Origin: Margaritispora aquatica
Lineage: Eukaryota; Ascomycota; Leotiomycetes; Helotiales; Discinellaceae
NCBI GenBank assembly: GCA_007644065.1
Contig: VJWN01000002.1
Location: 1,699,831 to 1,763,830, forward strand
Direction of reading: 5' to 3'
Length of the DNA: 64,000 bases
Shown here one piece after another: positions 34,376 to 46,162 of this stretch (position 1 is its first letter; each line of letters starts with the position of its first letter). A program made the translations under genes and the position numbers. The notes under the pieces were generated by a model. That model was not told the DNA's origin and ran no database searches. It worked only from the letters and a program-made list of their open reading frames with translations.

Positions 34376-35870
34376 AGAGGGAAGAGGGGAGTCGATCTTT
34401 CACTAACCCTAGCGCGTAGATCTCAGGGGCGAAAAGGACTAAAATAGGATCATCATCTGCAGGGTAGCCACAGCACAGGGAGAGCCACATGATATTCACA
34501 GGGTTCAAGCTGGGAGAGACGAACCCCTACCTTGGGGGGATGAGTGACCCTGAACCTTGAAGAAGACAACGCCAGGTCAGGTCAGGTCAGGGAAGGTAAG
34601 GTAAGGATTCGTCCTGGAAGGGCGGAAGAAGGCTAAAGCGACATCCACAGCCACAGCGACAGCAGTGACGGGGACCTCTCAAGCGACCTCGTTTTTTTCT
34701 TCCTCTCTCTCTCATGATACATGATACATATGATACCTGATGGTTTTCCAATTCATCCGAGCCCGTAAGAATGAGACCCATGACGCCTTCCTTGAATGAT
34801 GCTCATGATGCTCATGATGCTCTCTTGCATAGAATAATCCTGACTGCATTGCATGATTTGCATTTGCATTTGCATTCTTCATGGAACCTGAACCTGCACC
34901 CGAATCTGCACCTTGGGAAACCAAGATCCAAACCCAGCTGACTGACTGACTGACTTGACTAAACTTGAACTGACCTCCCGGATGGACGGATGGAACAACA
35001 ACACAAATGGAAGAAAAAAAGGCGAATGGAAAGCAAGATCTGGTGGCGTCAGACAATTGTTTGATTGTTTGACGCTTTTGCGTTTTATCCGATCTCTTTG
35101 CTGCTGCTTGGGGCAAGGAAAGGGAATGGGAAAAATCAAAAAAGAGCTTTGAACCTTGATTCAAACATCAGTCCACAAATCCATAATTCTACCCACCAAG
35201 TATATCCAAATATATCCCCCCCCCCAAAATCCACAGATATATCCACAAGTTTACCCAAGATTCCACCAGTCTCCTCGCACCCGCTTTGAATGGATGTACT
35301 ATATTGTCTCGCACTTTCAGCTCGCACGAATAGTAGAGCAGGCCGCTTCTAGACTAAAGGTGTTCAGTTCCTGAAGGTTAATAGTGCAGAGTGCAGAGTG
35401 CAGAGTACCTTACTCTAGTCTGCTCTAGTTCAACTCGAGTCGGCCTCTTAGTCTTCGAGTAGCAGAATATGCTTGACATCAATTGAGTGAGTCCCCGTCC
35501 TATCCGGAAAAAGATTCCATTCCACCATCCATCTATCAAATTAAATCACAATTACCCAATATAATTCCTAAATATAATCCCCAAATATCCCGAAATATTG
35601 GGGACAAGACAAGACAAGACAAGAATCTTAGTATGCACTGCACTATGCAGTCTTTAATTAACCTAATTAACTGAATTAACTTCCTACTGTATTTACCTTA
35701 GTCACGATCCAATGTTTATGACTTTGATACCCTCCCTGAACTTACCCAACAACACCTTACACCTTACCTACCTAGGTAGGCAAAGATACCCTAGTACGAT
35801 CTGCACAGTCTCTCAAATCTCTCAAGCCCTCAACTTTCTACCCGCCAAGCCCGAAGAGAGCGACGAAGTG

Positions 35871-35910
35871 ATGAAGCCATGAAGCCATGAAGCCATGAAG
35901 CCATGAAGCG
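35871..35910. repeat. ATGAAGCC octamer array, about 5 copies
   Basis: Four perfect atgaagcc units and a fifth ending in g. Confidence 0.85.
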
Positions 35911-36275
35911 GCGGTTGTCCTTAGCCTTTAGCCTAGCATAGCCTAGTCAGTACACTTACCTGACGCTTGACCACTTGGACTTGGACTTTGGTCTTGAACT
36001 TGAACCATCTGGATAAACGCTTGAGCGGTTGTTTTCTACTGGTCTCACTTGGGAGGGGAGGAGAGAAAACGGAAGAAAAAAAACGACCTGGAACTGGCCT
36101 GTTATTTGCGGTTGCTGGCGCTGCAACTGCAACTGCAAGAGTTCAGGTTCAGGTTCCGACACTCATTTGTATCACTCAATCTTCAACCTTCAACCCTCAA
36201 CCCCCATCAGTGGCATCTCCATCAGTGAATGCATCAGTGCATCAGTGCACCAGTACATCCACCAGTGTACCACCC

Positions 36276-36322
36276 ATACCCATACCCATAACCCATACCC
36301 ATAACCCATAACCCATAACCCA
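36276..36322. repeat. CCCATA / CCCATAA mixed array
   Basis: Alternating hexamer (cccata) and heptamer (cccataa) units, the second locus of the motif seen at 29094-29126. Confidence 0.75.
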
Positions 36323-36531
36323 GGAAGACACAGACATCAACACCAGACACCAAAGATACCAAAGACACCCAAGACCACGGTACTCTGAGCGCACCCTCCC
36401 TCTCCCTCACGAGACAAAGCTTTTCCTGACCAGTTCCCTTCTCTCGACAGCTACAGCAACAGCACAAAAGACCTCTAACCTAATTAGTTCATCTTGCAAG
36501 CGCCTTGGATGCTTGCCCAGCTTGCTACATC

Positions 36532-36600
36532 TTCATTCTTCATCTCCCTCTCTCCCACCGTTGGAATCTCTTTCTCTCTTCAATCCAGGCACATGTTCTT
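36532..36600 (+). promoter_or_regulatory. Pyrimidine-rich tract upstream of the 37020 gene
   Basis: A CT-rich stretch on the + strand about 450 bp before the start codon, of the kind common in fungal core promoters and 5' UTRs. Transcription start is not determinable here. Confidence 0.4.
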
Positions 36601-37019
36601 ATTCATATTCATTTCCAACCGGATCTAGACATTTTCACCGTTCTTCCTTTTTTATTTTATTTATTTACAGCCAGCTTGCCTGCTTGCTTGCTTGCTTTCT
36701 TGCTTTCCATGGTATTTGATTTGCTTTTGATACCGAGATCAGCCCTTCTTTCGATAAGAAGCTTACCCCCGCATTAATCCTCAAGTCGCATCGAACGCCT
36801 CACCAAGCTCGCATACAGTATCCCGCATCCGATCTTCAAACTAATACTCAAGAAGTATTTCGAGCCGCAGCAGAGCTGCATCACCACTACGACCACGATT
36901 CATACTCCATTCTTTGGATTGCAGACCTCTCGCACCGACCAACAACGAGACAGTCACACAATTGGTCCTGCAGAGTAATATCAGCCTCTCGTATGAGCAT
37001 CTGAATCACATTCGACACC

Positions 37020-39892
37020 ATGTCCACCGTCGAGACTCAACAAAACCACCCACCACGTTCGAGGCGGGACACATTCGAGAAAATGCTTGAACTCGAGCAG
37101 AGACAAAAGGTACGTCCGCCTCTGCCAAAAAAGCAATTATGACAGCTGTCCGGCCAACATTGGAAGACATCAAGCTGACTTTTCTTTGGCTGCAGATGAA
37201 TCGCATGCAAGCCTCGTCATACGCCTCGCACCAGATGCCGCATCTATATACAAATACGGGTCCCGGACGGGATTCCAGTGTCGATCTGGAGCAACGTCCA
37301 AGAGGACTACAAGCCAACGGTCGAGCCATGACCACCCCAAATCTCTCTCTCGCAGGTCCCGTCATGGAGCAGGCCAATGCCTCTACCAAGTACATCATAA
37401 GCTCCCATGGGGATGTAATCCCCCAGAAAGACGAGAAGGAAGAAGATGAGCAGGACTCGGATGCATCATCGATATGCCAATCGCCTGGTTGGGACATTAT
37501 AGGGGATAAAAAGAAGAAGAAGGAGAAGAAGGAGCGAGAAAAGAAGAGGAAGGAGAAAGAGAAGATGGAACGAGAGACAGCAAAGCTTCAAAAAGCTCCA
37601 CCGAGGAAGCGGTTGTCCAAGGCGCCAGCTTCTGCGGATCGGTCGTCATCAGCACCAGCCGTGCCACTTTTACCGCCGCAAGTCGAGCCGGTAGAGGTGC
37701 ACAAGAAGCCTGGAGCGCGAACGCGGAGAGGAAGCATAGAATTGGGCTTCCGCAATCTGTTGCATGCAAAGAAAGGAATCCCAACCCCATGGAGGTCTTC
37801 TCATGCCACTCCAGTCACGCCAGCCGACGAGAGCCCAGCAATGCCCACCAATTCATCCTCTGGGTTCATCGGAGGACTCAAACTACGACAAAGTGAGGAA
37901 GCAAATACCCAAGATGTGATGAGGAGACTGAAGTTGGCAATGGACCACGAGGAGAGAGAACCACTCAACGCTAAGGAAAGTCCGGTATCCCAATTGGGGG
38001 AAGCCAGCCCTGCTCCATCCACCACAGGGTCTAATACACCTGCCTCTGCCTATGCCGAGTCTGTGAGGACTCCTTCTCAATGGGACTCGATTTACACGCA
38101 AGCTGCGTTGATGGCAGCCTCAACTGGTGACAAAATCTTGGATGAGGATGTGTCAATGATGGAAAGGAACATACGGAAAGCTCGCCGAAGTCACCCTCCT
38201 ACATCGAGGTATTTTGACGAAGGATCCCGGTCCAGACGAGACCTGTCCATATCCTCCAATCGCTCAAGCTATCCAAGTGACGGACAAGACTCGACAGTCA
38301 GCTCTCCAACAACCAATACTTCGAGCATTCCCCACGACGACTCAAAGCACAGCCGGTCTAGCAGCTATGTTCAGCATTCGCGACAACAAAGCCAAGAGCA
38401 ATTGGCCGACTCTCAGACAAGTTATGCCGTTGGAGGTTCGGCTCGACCAAGAAAATCTGAATCTCGTGGTAGATCGATCTTCAATCGGTCAAGAAGTAGA
38501 CCTGGAACCGCTGAGAGTGAAGGGATCGATGGACCCGTCAATCCTTTCCACAGCAAGGACGACCCATCTTCGCAACTGCACATGGGTCAAACTACCGAAT
38601 CACCGACAGAGACTACATTCACCCATACTCGGAGGTCATCATTTGCTGCCTCTAGCGGGGTGAAGGGGCTGCGGAATGCAGCTCGAGCGGCTTTCTCGAA
38701 GAATGGTGGTTCTAGCCACTCAAGTTCTGAGGCCCATAGCTCAGCCGAGATTTTGACTGCGAAACCATTCCGTCCACAGACTACAACTCGAGCCGCCACG
38801 ACAGATATTGCCAGTTTAAAGTCCAGCCCACCTAGCAAAACCGAGCGCATAATAGGCGAACAAAATACACCTGTTGTGGTTCCAGAAATTACACCACGAA
38901 ACCCAAATCGGAAGCATGCCCCTCAAGTTTCACGAAAGGATCTGGATAATACTCCTACATCCTCATCCTCTTCTTCTGCTGTTACACAACAGGATCGGGC
39001 CCCTTCAAGATCTTCAAGCGAGGAATACTCAACCCCAGATGAATACTCGAATGTCACTACTCCTACCATGTCGAGACCTCATTCGGAGGCAGGTTATTTT
39101 CCCAAGGTCGACGATGTTTCTGCGAAATCTAAGATGAACATGTCAACGAGTAACATTGACCAACAATGCGAACCCTATGTCATGAGTGGTGCCATTCCAG
39201 ATGATGAGCCTACGGAGAGTGGTCGCGAGGATTGGAGCAGAACGGCCGTGCCTATGGAGATGACCGATGACGATCGTGGAATGTCGACTCCGAGGGGTGC
39301 GACAGTACCTCAACCTTCTGAAGGGATTATTCGTAAAGCTAGTCTCTCACGCTCCGCTTCTACTCCGGAGCTTCAAGATCTATCATTCCTTCCTCCATTG
39401 AAGCATCAACCTCTCACACCTCGGCCAAAGGACAAGAGCAAGGCCAGGAAGACCAAGTTGAAGACAGACAAGCCTTCCAAAACTAACGCACAGCCGTTGG
39501 TTATTCCCCCACCTCCACCAATCCCTCAATCCGATGAGTTGATTCCAACATCCCCACTTTCCTCGCAGTATCTCAAGAACGCCCGCATGGCACTTCCACG
39601 CCCAGCCAACAAGTCGTTCGGACACTCCCCAGTCCATCAAAGTGCAGCAGGAGGTCCGGAACCTATTGCCAAGATGTTTGTCGTTTGCTGTTCGTGCAAG
39701 TATTTCCATGACATGCCATCCAAGATCTACGAGTGCATGGCAAAACCGGATAACGTTGTAAGAGATGCCAGCTTGGGCGTTTCGGGCGTCGTGAGCACGT
39801 CGGTGAAATGTCCTTGGTGTGCACATGGCATGAGCACGAAGTGTTGCTCGGGATATGCGGCCGTGGTGTATTTGAGGGAGAAATTGCATTGA
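37020..39892 (+). CDS. Large low-complexity protein with a Cys-rich C-terminal domain
   Basis: Exons 37020-37109 and 37196-39892, 928 aa; intron has a gctgac branch site and ends ggctgcag. Exon 1 (MSTVETQQNHPPRSRRDTFE) begins a largely disordered protein. A Lys/Glu run of about 35 residues near 136-170 may be helical. Ser/Arg-rich regions follow (about 390-620), and a Pro run (IPPPPPIP) lies near 815. The C-terminal 60 residues look folded: FVVCCSCKYFHDMPSKIYEC, then KCPWCAHGMSTKCCSGYAAV, a spacing of Cys and His suggestive of zinc binding. I have seen similar tails in other fungal proteins but cannot name the family with confidence. The very long upstream spacer suggests complex regulation. 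Confidence 0.82.
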
Positions 39893-40548
39893 GCGAGAGG
39901 GAAAGGACAACTGTACATTTTCTTTTATTTCCTTTTTTTCATCATAGGGGAAAGGGTAATCGATGTAATGGTGATTAAGGCAGATGGAAAAGCACGAGAT
40001 GTGCGGGATGGTTCAAAAAAGGGCGTTTGGGGCGAGATTTTTGAGCCCAGTGGCATAGGTAGCGAGCGGGTTGAGGGGGTTGAAAAAACATGTTGGTGTT
40101 GCTAGCTACGTCCTTACATACATACGTCTTTTTTCCTTAATGGATCTACTCACTCCTACTCATACATCATCTGCTCTTACCTAACTTAATTTTGGGACAT
40201 GAAGTGTGATACTTTTCTGCGATGTATTGGGCCAGACTGGCTTGGACTTTCATGAGGTAACCTAGAGAGTGATTTGGGTTCAACTTGTAGGTATAAGGTG
40301 AATGACACGAAGGGTGAAGGGGAGGTTTGAGAATGGACCGCATCTATCTAGATCAGATGACGGTGTTCTTATTTTCTTCATCCAAGTAGAAGCCAGGTGT
40401 AAGTGTAAGTGGGAGGTGAATGTAAGATATTACTTTTCTTGGTGTTGTGGCTTATAGAGATGAAGATGAAGATGACATCCCAAAAGTCGAAGAGTTACGA
40501 TCGATCGATGCAGACAGGCAGGCAGGAGTCGATCGATTCACGAATACG

Positions 40549-40570
40549 ATATATATATATATATATATAT
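40549..40570. repeat. (AT)11 microsatellite
   Basis: Eleven uninterrupted AT units. Confidence 0.85.
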
Positions 40571-40898
40571 GATGGATACGCAATTGAATCCCCCGTCTCC
40601 TCTCCCCCTCTCCCCTTTCCCTCACTCGCTTCGCTTCGCTTCGCTACCTTACCTTGCATTATGAGCAGCTCAGGAGTGGGGGAAGGTGGAGGGGGGGAAG
40701 GGGGGGCAGAATTTAGGGTTCATCGTTCTACCCCACCCCACCACAACCCACCTTTTTCTCCACTGAAAACCTCATCATCACCCATCATTCATTCCAATCT
40801 CAATCAAAGTTCAAAGTACCGACCGAGGTGGCCGCGAGCTTCCTGTTTGGGCGGGCTTTGGGGATGGGTTTGGGGGGGGGTTGGGGTGGGTTGGAGAG

Positions 40899-40901
<3 letters not shown>

Positions 40902-40942
<41 letters not shown>
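40902..40942. repeat. (AG)n microsatellite, about 20 units
   Basis: An uninterrupted AG run of about 41 nt. Confidence 0.9.
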
Positions 40943-40946
<4 letters not shown>

Positions 40947-41435
40947 AAGTGAGATGCAGGTACGGTGTACGGCAGGTAGGGTGGGTAGAGTGGGTAGGTA
41001 GGTAGGTGTGCGTAATGGCATGTTAAGAAGAGAGAGGATGTTTGCTTGCTTGCTTGAGACTAACGAGGTAGGATACTGTACCTTAAGTAATGAGTGAGTG
41101 GGCGTTAAGTCAGCGAGCTATGTCATATCGTCAAGGTAAGATTACCTAGCTAGGTAGAGATAGATCTACAGCTAGCTATAGGCTGTACCTGGTATAAAAA
41201 GGTAAAGTACCTTTCCTAGCCTGCCTACCTACCTACCTACCTTGGCCACTATCTGTACGTACCTCCCTACTGTATACTATCTTCAAAGGTGGGCATGACG
41301 AGCATGAGAGATGCATGCTCATGTGGATTGATCGATGATCTATCCTTACCTAGATACCTTAGGTATGATGACATGGGCAGGAAGGTAAGGTATGTTTAGG
41401 TCCATTTTTCTATCTTTTCGAAGAATTTCTCGGAT

Positions 41436-41520
41436 TCCTTCCCTCTCTACCCTCTTTCTCTCTCTCTCCCCTCTCACTTCCTCCTCTCTCTCCCTCTTCC
41501 TCTCACCTCTCCTCGCATCC
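41436..41520 (+). promoter_or_regulatory. CT-rich tract immediately upstream of the GGT start
   Basis: About 85 nt of nearly pure pyrimidine ends 30 nt before the ATG at 41551. This is typical of fungal promoters and leaders. The tract is open in frame with the gene from an ATG at 41392, but reads as Ser/Leu low complexity. Confidence 0.55.
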
Positions 41521-41550
41521 TCTCGAGAAGCACCCTACAACGCCCTCAAG

Positions 41551-43743
41551 ATGCTCTTCCCACGCACCTCGCTCCCGATCCTCCTCTCCCTCGGCGTCGT
41601 CCTGAACACCAGCCATGTTCTCGGCTCCCCCGCAACAACACTCAAGACTGCCGCGGGCAAGCTCGGCGCCGTGGCGTCCGAGGCCAAGGAGTGCTCCAGG
41701 ATCGGGACGGATGTCTTGAAGCAGGGTGGGAATGCTGCTGATGCTGTGAGTTTATTTTATGTTTATTTTATTTGTTTTTGGGGGCTTCGGATTTCACGAA
41801 GTCAGGTTGGATAGAGCAAGTGAAGTTGAGTCATTGAGGAGTTGGTGGACGAGGATATGGAGGGAGGGGAGGGGAGGGGAGGGGAGGGGAGGATGTGATG
41901 GAATAGAGAGCAGGTTTACTAATCAGTGGGTGATTGCAGATGGTGGCTACACAGTTCTGCGTGGGCGTTATTGGCATGTATCATTCGGGTATTGGGGGTG
42001 GTGGATTCATGACCGTTCGCTCGAAGAATGGGAGTATTGAATTCATTGACTTTAGGGAGATGGCTCCTGGTGCATCAACGCAGGATATGGTAAGACCGGT
42101 TTCCCCATCTCTCCCCCCTCTCCCATTCCCTCAAAACATAGCTTATAAAAAACAGTACAACAACGACACCTCGCTCTCTCTGTACGGTGGTCTCGCCCCA
42201 GGTGTCCCCGGCGAGTTGAGAGGTCTAGAATACCTACATAAGCACTATGGTTCTTTGCCTTGGAAGACTCTACTGCAACCTGCCATTAAGCTAGCGCGGT
42301 ATGGGTTTGTGGTTAGTTCTGATTTAGTCAAGTATATGGCTGGGGCGACGACTAGCTATGATTACTTAACCTATGAGGAGGTGGGTTTCATTTTCATTTT
42401 GCAATTGGATGTGACAAGACTTGAGGCTTTACAGCTGAATTGAAGAGATCTACGGGTGGTCGAGCGATCCCGAGATATGACTTATCCTTTTGAGCTTGAA
42501 TTTTGGTCTAGAAGCTCTCAACTGACTCGATCTAGACATGGGCTATTGACTTCGCTCCAAATGGCACAAGATTGGGACTCGGAGATATCATGACAAGGAA
42601 ACGATATGCCAACACACTGGAGAGCATTGCGGAGAAAGGAGCCGACGTTTTCTACAAAGGCGCATTGGCAAATGCTACTATCATTGCCTTGCAGAAATCC
42701 AAAGGTATCATGACACTTGACGACTTGGCGAAATACACGGTTATCAGCAGAGAACCATCGACTATTGATTACAGAGGGTTCAAAATCCATACGGGAAGTG
42801 GTAAGTCATGTCTTAAACACCCATTGACAAATACTGAAATCAAACAGCCCCGTCCAGTGGTGCAGTTGTCTGCTCAGTTCTAAAGATCGTCGAAGGCTAC
42901 GACATGACAAGCGCCTCAAACCTTAATCTCTCAACCCACTACCTCGATGAAGCCATCCGCTTCGGCTACGGACAGCGCACGCTCCTCGGAGACGCAACAT
43001 TCCTTTCCAACATGTCGACCTACCAACATGGAATGTACTCCTCCGCCACGGCCGCCTCAATCCGCTCCAAGATTCTGGCCGGCTCGACCTTGAACACCAC
43101 TTCCTACAACCCATCCAATTACGAGATCCTGCAAGACTCAGGCACCTCCGCCGCCGTCGCGGCTGACAAGTCTGGCCTCACCATCGCCATCACAAGCACC
43201 ATCAACACCATCTTCGGCAGCCGGCTCATGGTCCCCGAGACAGGCGTTATCATGAACAACGAGATGAACGACTTCAGTATCCCCGGCACCACTAACGCAT
43301 TCGGTTACATCCCCACCGAGGCGAACTACATCCGTCCCTACAAGCGACCCTTATCCTCCATCTCGCCCACGATCGTGGAGTTGCCATCCGGCGAAGTCTA
43401 CGTCTCGCACGCCTCGGCAGGAGGCTCGCGGATCATCACCGAGGTCATCCAGCACTTGTGGCACACGCTGGATCAGAACATGACTTCTGCGCAGGCGCTC
43501 GCGGAACCGAGAATGCATGATCAGCTGAGTCCGAATACGGTTAGTTTTGAGTATGGCAGTGACACGTATGGGGTGAAGGGGTATAGTAATGAGACGACTG
43601 CGTTTATGAGGGAGGTGGGCGCGAATGTTGCGTTTGTGGCTGTGGGGAGCACGACGGCGCAGGGATTGAGGAGGTTGTTGAATGGGACTTTCGAGGCGGC
43701 GGGGGAGCCGAGACAGTTGAATAGTGCGGGGTATGCTGTTTAA
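41551..43743 (+). CDS. Gamma-glutamyltransferase (glutathione hydrolase)
   Basis: Exons 41551-41745, 41940-42089, 42156-42380, 42536-42800, 42848-43743, 576 aa, all in phase. Start chosen for its signal peptide (MLFPRTSLPILLSLGVVL). The large-subunit part has the family GAVASEAKECSRIGTDVLKQ, GGNAADA and GIGGGGFM; the small subunit starts at the catalytic Thr of SGTSAAVAADKSG, followed by TSTINTIFGS and NNEMNDFS. GGT is made as a precursor that cleaves itself before this Thr. It breaks the gamma-glutamyl bond of glutathione and its conjugates, outside the cell or in the vacuole. Many NxS/T sites fit secretion. Intron 1 contains an (AGGGG)5 array. An in-frame upstream ATG at 41392 would extend the N-terminus by 53 residues. 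Confidence 0.94.
41865..41889 (+). repeat. AGGGG pentamer array, 5 copies, in GGT intron 1
   Basis: Five perfect agggg units on the coding strand inside the 194-nt first intron (41746-41939). Five G4 runs with 1-nt loops make a strong predicted RNA and DNA G-quadruplex. Confidence 0.85.
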
Positions 43744-44391
43744 TTTTAATGGGCTATATATTTGTGGTAATAATAGAAGACTTTGAGGTTGTAGATAGAA
43801 GAACAGAAAAGTGGAGGAGTGAGTAATCAATATTTAGGTATGATTGTTGGTGGTGGAAACGTCACTTGATATAATGATGATACCATTTCACAATGCCACC
43901 TATATCACTACTAATACTGGCTATCAGGCAAGTGAAGCTTTTTTTTTTACATGGTAAGACGAGAGGTAATTCTGGAAATAGCAATGTAAATAAATGTACT
44001 GTTTATGGGGGTCCAATTTCCGAAATTCAATCAAGAGCGAATCTCGAACACTGACCAGATACAACGGAAATTGACAAAGAGACGAGCTTACAGGTAAGGT
44101 AAGGTAAGGTAAGCAGTCTCAACATATTCAGTAAGGTGTATATGTAATGTAACCGTTGTGGCCGTTTCTTTCTTTCCGTCTCATGAACAGATGTCGCAGT
44201 GCAGGCGTTGGTTGAGTGTTGGTTCTCTTCCGAAGATCTCTGGGCTCGCTTAAAATGGAGCTTTTGTGGAGGGGGGCAGGGGGAAGGGAGGTTCTATATA
44301 GATTATTCTGGCTGGTCATTACACAAGACTAGGAGAGTGTTACCCCTCTGGGGGATGTTTGTTTTGTGAGGGATGTAGTTTGGTGTGTTGG

Positions 44392-44433
44392 TATCAATAT
44401 CAATATCGATATCAGTATCAGTATCAGTATCAT
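44392..44433. repeat. TATCAR hexamer array, 7 copies
   Basis: Seven 6-nt units: two tatcaa, one tatcga, three tatcag, one tatcat. Related tatcag copies occur near 49629-49646. Confidence 0.8.
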
Positions 44434-45486
44434 TGAGTGGATAGGTAGGTGAGTGTCTGAGTGAGTGGGCAGTGCTTTGTTATCGTCAGTACAGGATCTT
44501 GCTGTGCCATTGTTTCTTCCTTGTCATAAGAAGTGTAAGGTTAGAATTTCTTTCGTTTCGTGCATCACTTACTTACTTGCTTACTTACCTAGGTTCTCAA
44601 AGCATCCACACAACCCCTACACTAGTGACGGACACACCGGCTTCACGCCTATATCTCCGTTTATGCTCTACGTGGTGATTGGGATATCTGCGCGTGATAC
44701 TATTGGGTTTGCGTCTAGCTAGTTATCCTACTGATCTGATTGCTGGGTAAGGACTGGTAGTGAATCGGTTGATGGGTTTGAGTGGGAAGACTGAAGGCGG
44801 CTGGTGTTTGTACAAGAGGGGAGAGTGTTTGCTCTGTTGGTCTTCTGTTTTATGGTGTGGGATGAGATGGTGTTGTGGAAGATATATGAGGTTGCGGATG
44901 AGGAGGAGGAGGAGGAGGAGTTGCTATACTAAGATATCTTTTGAGTGCGAAATGTAATATATGTTAATACAAACATCTGCCTGCTTACAGGAACTATACC
45001 AACAAAATTCAGATGGAAAAAGAGGAGTGCTCGATTGAACATCAATACGAAAAAGACATATAACATATAGAGCCTCACCAGGAGAGACGAGCTGAAGCAA
45101 TTGAAATTTACACTGGATCAGTAAGCTTAAAATGAAAAGGTTCATACTGAGCACATCCAGCCATGCTGGCAATTATCCTCAAGAGAACATCTTTCTACAC
45201 ACCCCGATCCTGTCATTGTTTGCACACTGCCATAGCTTCAAAGTATCCTCGATCAAACCGTCCAACCTAGTCCTCGCTTAACGGAAGTAGCAACAACACT
45301 TCACTATCTAAACTTGACATAACCTCACACCACAACCCTTACTTCAACAATTCAAGACTTTGATGACAATCTTCGATAGTACAACATGAAAGCACTAGCG
45401 ATACAAAGCAAAGCAGATGCTCAAAAGCGATGACTTATGAAACCTAAACCTCGCGGCCAGGGGGAGGAATAACGACATGTTCTGCA

Positions 45487-45519
45487 CACACCGCACCACA
45501 CCGCACCACACCGCACCAC
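45487..45519. repeat. CACACCGCAC 10-bp minisatellite
   Basis: Three perfect copies plus three bases of a fourth. Confidence 0.85.
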
Positions 45520-46162
45520 GCTATACCCTCTCCAACCAAAAAATTACATACACTGTCTTAAATTGTATGTGTACCCTTTAACCTACCTACCTACCTACCT
45601 CCTATCATCCGAATACACACTTACTTCGGCTCAGGGCAGGGAGGATGGATAAGAACCATCAAGAAACGCAACCACACTCCCATGTCGAGCGATCAAGGAG
45701 CGCCAGCCATCGGAATCCCCAACGACGCGAGGGTTTTCTCCTCGTCTCGCGTGAGAGGAGAAAGGTGCAATGTAATGGGTAATGGGTAATGGTAATGGAG
45801 ATATTTGCTCAATCCACGTGCACTCATGCTCATCGCTGCAACAAACAGGGGATTCCTATGTTTGTTGGTTCAAAACGGCGTTTTTGGATTATCATACTTC
45901 CAAATCAACTGCGGATAACCGAAATTCACGTGTCCAGGGCTGTTCACATCATACGCAAGTGAAATACACAAAGATAAAACAACACAAATGCTCTGTATTG
46001 CTATTATGCAAGCTCTAAACATTCCTCCAAAACGCCCACTCGCCTATTCCAGCTAACCTAATGTGACAATTGTGCGCGCGCTCTCATTTGATCCAATACC
46101 GCCTAATAATACTCATGGGACATGAACGACGCCAATCATGCGAGGGGTTTAAATGCTCTTCC

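Larger units (their letters stand above)
28271..37019. other. 8.7-kb gene-free region dense in short tandem repeats
   Basis: No ORF here shows a domain, splice pattern or sustained coding bias; most open frames are translations of repeats. The stretch is crowded with different micro- and minisatellites: CA, CCCATAA, TGTAC, ACATG, CTTGC, AGGGG and ATGAAGCC arrays among others, plus long G runs (33242-33258 and 34096-34107). The last 500 bp, with a pyrimidine-rich tract, probably form the promoter and 5' UTR of the gene at 37020. Confidence 0.65.
39893..41550. other. Intergenic spacer rich in microsatellites
   Basis: No supported gene; a 198-codon ORF at 40409-41005 is a translation of AT, GA and G-rich repeats. 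The region holds an (AT)11 run, CGCTT units, G-rich tracts (40685-40706) and a long (AG)n run, then the GGT promoter. Confidence 0.6.
43744..46162. other. Intergenic spacer with short tandem repeats
   Basis: About 2.4 kb between the convergent 3' ends of the GGT (+) and KEX2 (-) genes. It contains GGTAA units (44096-44113), a TATCAR hexamer array, a 10-bp minisatellite and CCTA runs. ORFs here have no support. Confidence 0.55.

Noticed and set aside
40409..41005. 198-codon plus-strand ORF
   Set aside because: Encodes Tyr-Ile, Gly and Arg-Glu runs that are translations of AT, G-rich and AG microsatellites.
45487..45519. CRISPR-like array
   Set aside because: Head-to-tail 10-mers without spacers in a eukaryotic genome; simple minisatellite.
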